A stretch of 15,841 nucleotides of DNA, taken from contig CAZGXM010000062.1 in the NCBI GenBank assembly GCA_964529795.1, positions 1 through 15,841 of the forward strand. The letters run 5' to 3'. Positions within the stretch are counted from its first letter, which is position 1, and each line of letters begins with the position of its first letter. Shown here one piece after another: positions 14,063-15,841 of the stretch. A program made the position numbers and the translations under genes. Origin of the DNA: CAZGXM01 sp964529795. GTDB lineage: Bacteria > Bacillota > JADQBR01. The notes under the pieces were generated by a model, which made no database searches, was not told the origin of the DNA, and saw only the letters and a program-made list of their open reading frames with translations.

Positions 14063-15388
14063 CTATACACTCAGTGCAAATGCCTTTTCCAGGATGTCCA
14101 TACCTTGGTCCAGCTGGTTATCAGTAATCACCAGCGGTGTGAGAAAACGTAGGACGTTGCTGTAGATACCGGCACTCATCACAATCAGGCCTTTTTCATA
14201 GCAGGCCCTGGCGACCTTAGCGGTCAGTTCCTTGTTAGGTTCCTTGGTTTGAGGATCTTTCACCAGTTCAACGGCCACCATGGCGCCCAGACCGCGGACA
14301 TCACCGATGACCGGGTATTTTTCCTGCATTTCCTTCAAACGGTTGAGCATACGCTCACCGATTTCGGTGGAACGCCGGGTGAGATTTTCCCGCTCAATCT
14401 TGCCGATAACTTCCAAAGCGGCCACACAGGAGAGCGGGTTACCACCGAAAGTACCGCCGATTTCACCAGGAGCCGGCGCGTCCATCACTTCCGCCCGGCC
14501 GGTAACGGCACTTAAGGGCATGCCGCCGGCAAGGGATTTGGACATGGTAATCAGGTCAGGTTCCACATCAAAATGTTCAATGGCAAACATCTTGCCGGTA
14601 CGTGCAAACCCGGCCTGTACCTCATCGGAAATGTAGAGGATATCATTATCTTCACAGATTTTCTTAATGCCTTGAATGAACTCCTTGGGCTGGACAATGA
14701 AACCGCCTTCGCCCTGTACCGGCTCCGCAATGACCGCCGCCACGTGCTCCGCCGGGAACTCGGCAATAAAGAAGCGTTCCAAGTGCTCCACGCAGTGCAT
14801 ACCGCACTCGGAATAAGTGGAGTTAAAGGCACAACGATAGCAGTAAGCAGAAGGTATCTTGTAGGTCTCCGGTGCAAAAGGACCGAAACCGAACTTGTAA
14901 GGTTTAACCTTACTGGTTAGGGACATGGTCATCAGTGTCCTGCCGTGGAAAGCGCATTCCAGGGAAATGATACCCATTTTGCCGGTGTACTTGCGGGCAA
15001 TCTTCACGGCATTTTCCACCGCTTCAGCGCCGCTGTTGGCCAGCATGGTTTTCTTTGGGAAATCCCCGGGGGTGATTTCCGCCAGTTTCCGAGCCAGTTT
15101 CACATAGGGCTCATACATGGTAACGTGAAAACAGGGATGAATGAATTTCTCCGCCTGTTCCTTGACCGCATTGACCACTTCGTCGGAGCAGTGTCCCACA
15201 TTGATAACACCGATACCGCCGGCAAAATCAATATATTCGTTACCGTCAACGTCAGTAATCAGCGCCCCTTTGGCCTTTTCAACAAACACAGGCGTCACAT
15301 TGGCCGGACCCCGGGCTACATACTGCTGACGCAATTTCATCAACTCCTGCGATTTAGGTCCGGGAACTTCTGCTGTAATTTTCGACAT
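14063..15388 (-). CDS. gabT: Class III PLP aminotransferase, 4-aminobutyrate aminotransferase type
   Basis: A 441-residue cytoplasmic enzyme with all class III landmarks: IDFAGGIGVINVGH (53-66), the phosphate-binding NSGAEA (118-123), AFHGRT (146-151), EPVQGEGG (222-229), the pyridine-contacting aspartate D255 in SDEVQAGFARTG, and the Schiff-base lysine K284 in SKSLAGGMPLSAV. GabT-like enzymes move the amino group of 4-aminobutyrate, 5-aminovalerate or beta-alanine to 2-oxoglutarate, giving a semialdehyde; the exact substrate is not settled by sequence. A cysteine-rich insert (C183, C186, C195, C199) is seen in a subset of clostridial and archaeal members. ATG at 15388 has AGGAGG 10 bases upstream. 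A sigma-54 promoter at 15509-15523 with a leader of about 110 bases and a double upstream dyad at 15662-15688 place it under the same control as the dehydrogenase operon. Confidence 0.88.
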   Translation of the reverse strand: MSKITAEVPGPKSQELMKLRQQYVARGPANVTPVFVEKAKGALITDVDGNEYIDFAGGIGVINVGHCSDEVVNAVKEQAEKFIHPCFHVTMYEPYVKLARKLAEITPGDFPKKTMLANSGAEAVENAVKIARKYTGKMGIISLECAFHGRTLMTMSLTSKVKPYKFGFGPFAPETYKIPSAYCYRCAFNSTYSECGMHCVEHLERFFIAEFPAEHVAAVIAEPVQGEGGFIVQPKEFIQGIKKICEDNDILYISDEVQAGFARTGKMFAIEHFDVEPDLITMSKSLAGGMPLSAVTGRAEVMDAPAPGEIGGTFGGNPLSCVAALEVIGKIERENLTRRSTEIGERMLNRLKEMQEKYPVIGDVRGLGAMVAVELVKDPQTKEPNKELTAKVARACYEKGLIVMSAGIYSNVLRFLTPLVITDNQLDQGMDILEKAFALSV

Positions 15389-15508
15389 ATTTCGTCAAAC
15401 CTCCTTTGAAAATTAATGGTGAGAAATTGAAATTTGCTAACAGCTCACCCCTTTCGCAAGAATATTTTTACAATTTCAGGAATATGCGTATATTTGTAAA
15501 TATATTAA

Positions 15509-15523
15509 GCAAAAAAAATGCCA
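15509..15523 (-). promoter_or_regulatory. Sigma-54 (-24/-12) promoter of the aminotransferase gene
   Basis: The minus strand reads TGGCAT-TTTTT-TTGCTT with ten bases between GG and GC. A T-rich centre is typical of strong sigma-54 promoters. The predicted start is near 15497. Confidence 0.72.
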
Positions 15524-15640
15524 GGACTATCAGAAGTGTATTTCTTTTTTATAATCTTTGAAAATCGGGGGTTTTCGGGAGATATAAGAAGTTTTGCTTT
15601 GGGCCGCCCGACTTGTCTAACAATTGAAACAATAAAAAAG

Positions 15641-15661
15641 GAGAGGTTTTTGCTTCCTCTC
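15641..15661 (-). terminator. Rho-independent terminator of the gene entering from the right
   Basis: On the minus strand GAGAGG (15661-15656), a 9-base loop and CCTCTC (15646-15641) form a stem followed by C and six T residues (15639-15634). It begins 5 bases after the stop of the open frame at the right edge and ends upstream of the sigma-54 promoter, so it insulates the aminotransferase gene. Confidence 0.6.
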
Positions 15662-15688
15662 TGCATTAACTTAATGCACGTGTGCATT
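15662..15688. promoter_or_regulatory. Double upstream activating site of the aminotransferase gene
   Basis: Two overlapping perfect palindromes share one half-site: TGCATTAA-C-TTAATGCA (15662-15678) and AATGCAC-GT-GTGCATT (15673-15688), giving TGCA-N9-TGCA-N4-TGCA. The centre of the second is near -183 from the predicted start. The half-sites equal those upstream of the dehydrogenase operon and the synthetase gene. Confidence 0.6.
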
Positions 15689-15841
15689 TCTGTTTTGCCT
15701 CAACTCCCCTTATCCTCCTCATGGCCTCAATCGTATCTCGGTGCTGCCTACTACAGTATATCCCACTGCACCGGCAAGCCAAGCAACTGTTATCCGCATT
15801 ATTACACAAAGAAGGGGTGGTGGTTGCCCAAAAATCCGTGG
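15666..15841 (-). CDS. Possible C-terminal end of an unidentified gene (runs off right edge)
   Basis: A 58-codon frame is open from the window edge to a TAA at 15666-15668, directly followed by a good terminator hairpin, which is the main reason to report it. The product contains a cysteine-rich part (CNNADNSCLACRCSGIYC) and a helical end (HRDTIEAMRRIRGVEAKQK). I do not recognise a family. A neighbouring frame (MRITVAWLAGAVGYTVVGSTEIRLRP) is also open for a while and more hydrophobic, so the choice of frame is uncertain, and a plus-strand frame from 15720 cannot be excluded. Confidence 0.25.
   Translation of the reverse strand, partial: TDFWATTTPSLCNNADNSCLACRCSGIYCSRQHRDTIEAMRRIRGVEAKQKCTRALS

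Noticed and set aside
15505..15687. Minus-strand 60-codon frame upstream of the aminotransferase
   Set aside because: It runs through the activating sites, the terminator and the sigma-54 promoter and has no protein-like pattern.
1..15841. CRISPR array, tRNA, rRNA or complete insertion sequence
   Set aside because: No regularly spaced direct repeats, no cloverleaf-like sequences and no transposase frame were seen on either strand.

Overview
The window looks like part of a chromosome from an anaerobic, spore-former-type Firmicute, most likely Peptococcaceae (Desulfotomaculum/Pelotomaculum-like). The signs are strong AGGAGG-type ribosome sites, TTG and GTG starts, a tungsten-type aldehyde:ferredoxin oxidoreductase, an ADP-forming acyl-CoA synthetase and moderately GC-rich coding DNA. 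This placement is inferred from gene content, not from a marker gene. Almost all genes run on the minus strand, so they are transcribed from right to left.

The left third (1-6400) is a patchwork of partial and decaying genes. It holds the N-terminus of an AMP-binding synthetase running off the left edge, a 5'-truncated short-chain dehydrogenase (plus strand), and a BioD/KamB-like P-loop ATPase. A 161-aa protein of unknown function follows, then an FAD-dependent oxidoreductase that has lost its N-terminal nucleotide-binding segment, apparently by a deletion that also removed the end of the gene before it. Last come an FCD-domain regulator and a permease broken by stops and a frameshift. Three copies of a CTCATC-N3-GATGAG palindrome lie ahead of genes here.

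The right two thirds (6370-15841) form a coherent amino-acid catabolism block. It has an ADP-forming acyl-CoA synthetase, then the co-oriented set glutamate dehydrogenase - PAS/AAA+ sigma-54 activator - aldehyde:ferredoxin oxidoreductase (activator and oxidoreductase overlap by 4 bases), and a class III (4-aminobutyrate type) aminotransferase. Reading the intergenic DNA shows a -24/-12 (sigma-54) promoter with exact GG-N10-GC spacing in front of each of the three transcription units. Each has one or more TGCA-N4-TGCA dyads about 95-235 bases upstream of the predicted start. The activator encoded in the middle operon is the obvious candidate to bind them, which makes this a self-contained sigma-54 regulon.

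Proposed flow: the aminotransferase moves amino groups to 2-oxoglutarate, glutamate dehydrogenase regenerates 2-oxoglutarate and releases ammonia and reducing power, the oxidoreductase converts aldehydes to acids with ferredoxin, and the synthetase gains ATP from acyl-CoA. Two REP-like inverted repeats sit at the 3' ends of the synthetase and oxidoreductase genes and supply the last codons of both proteins.
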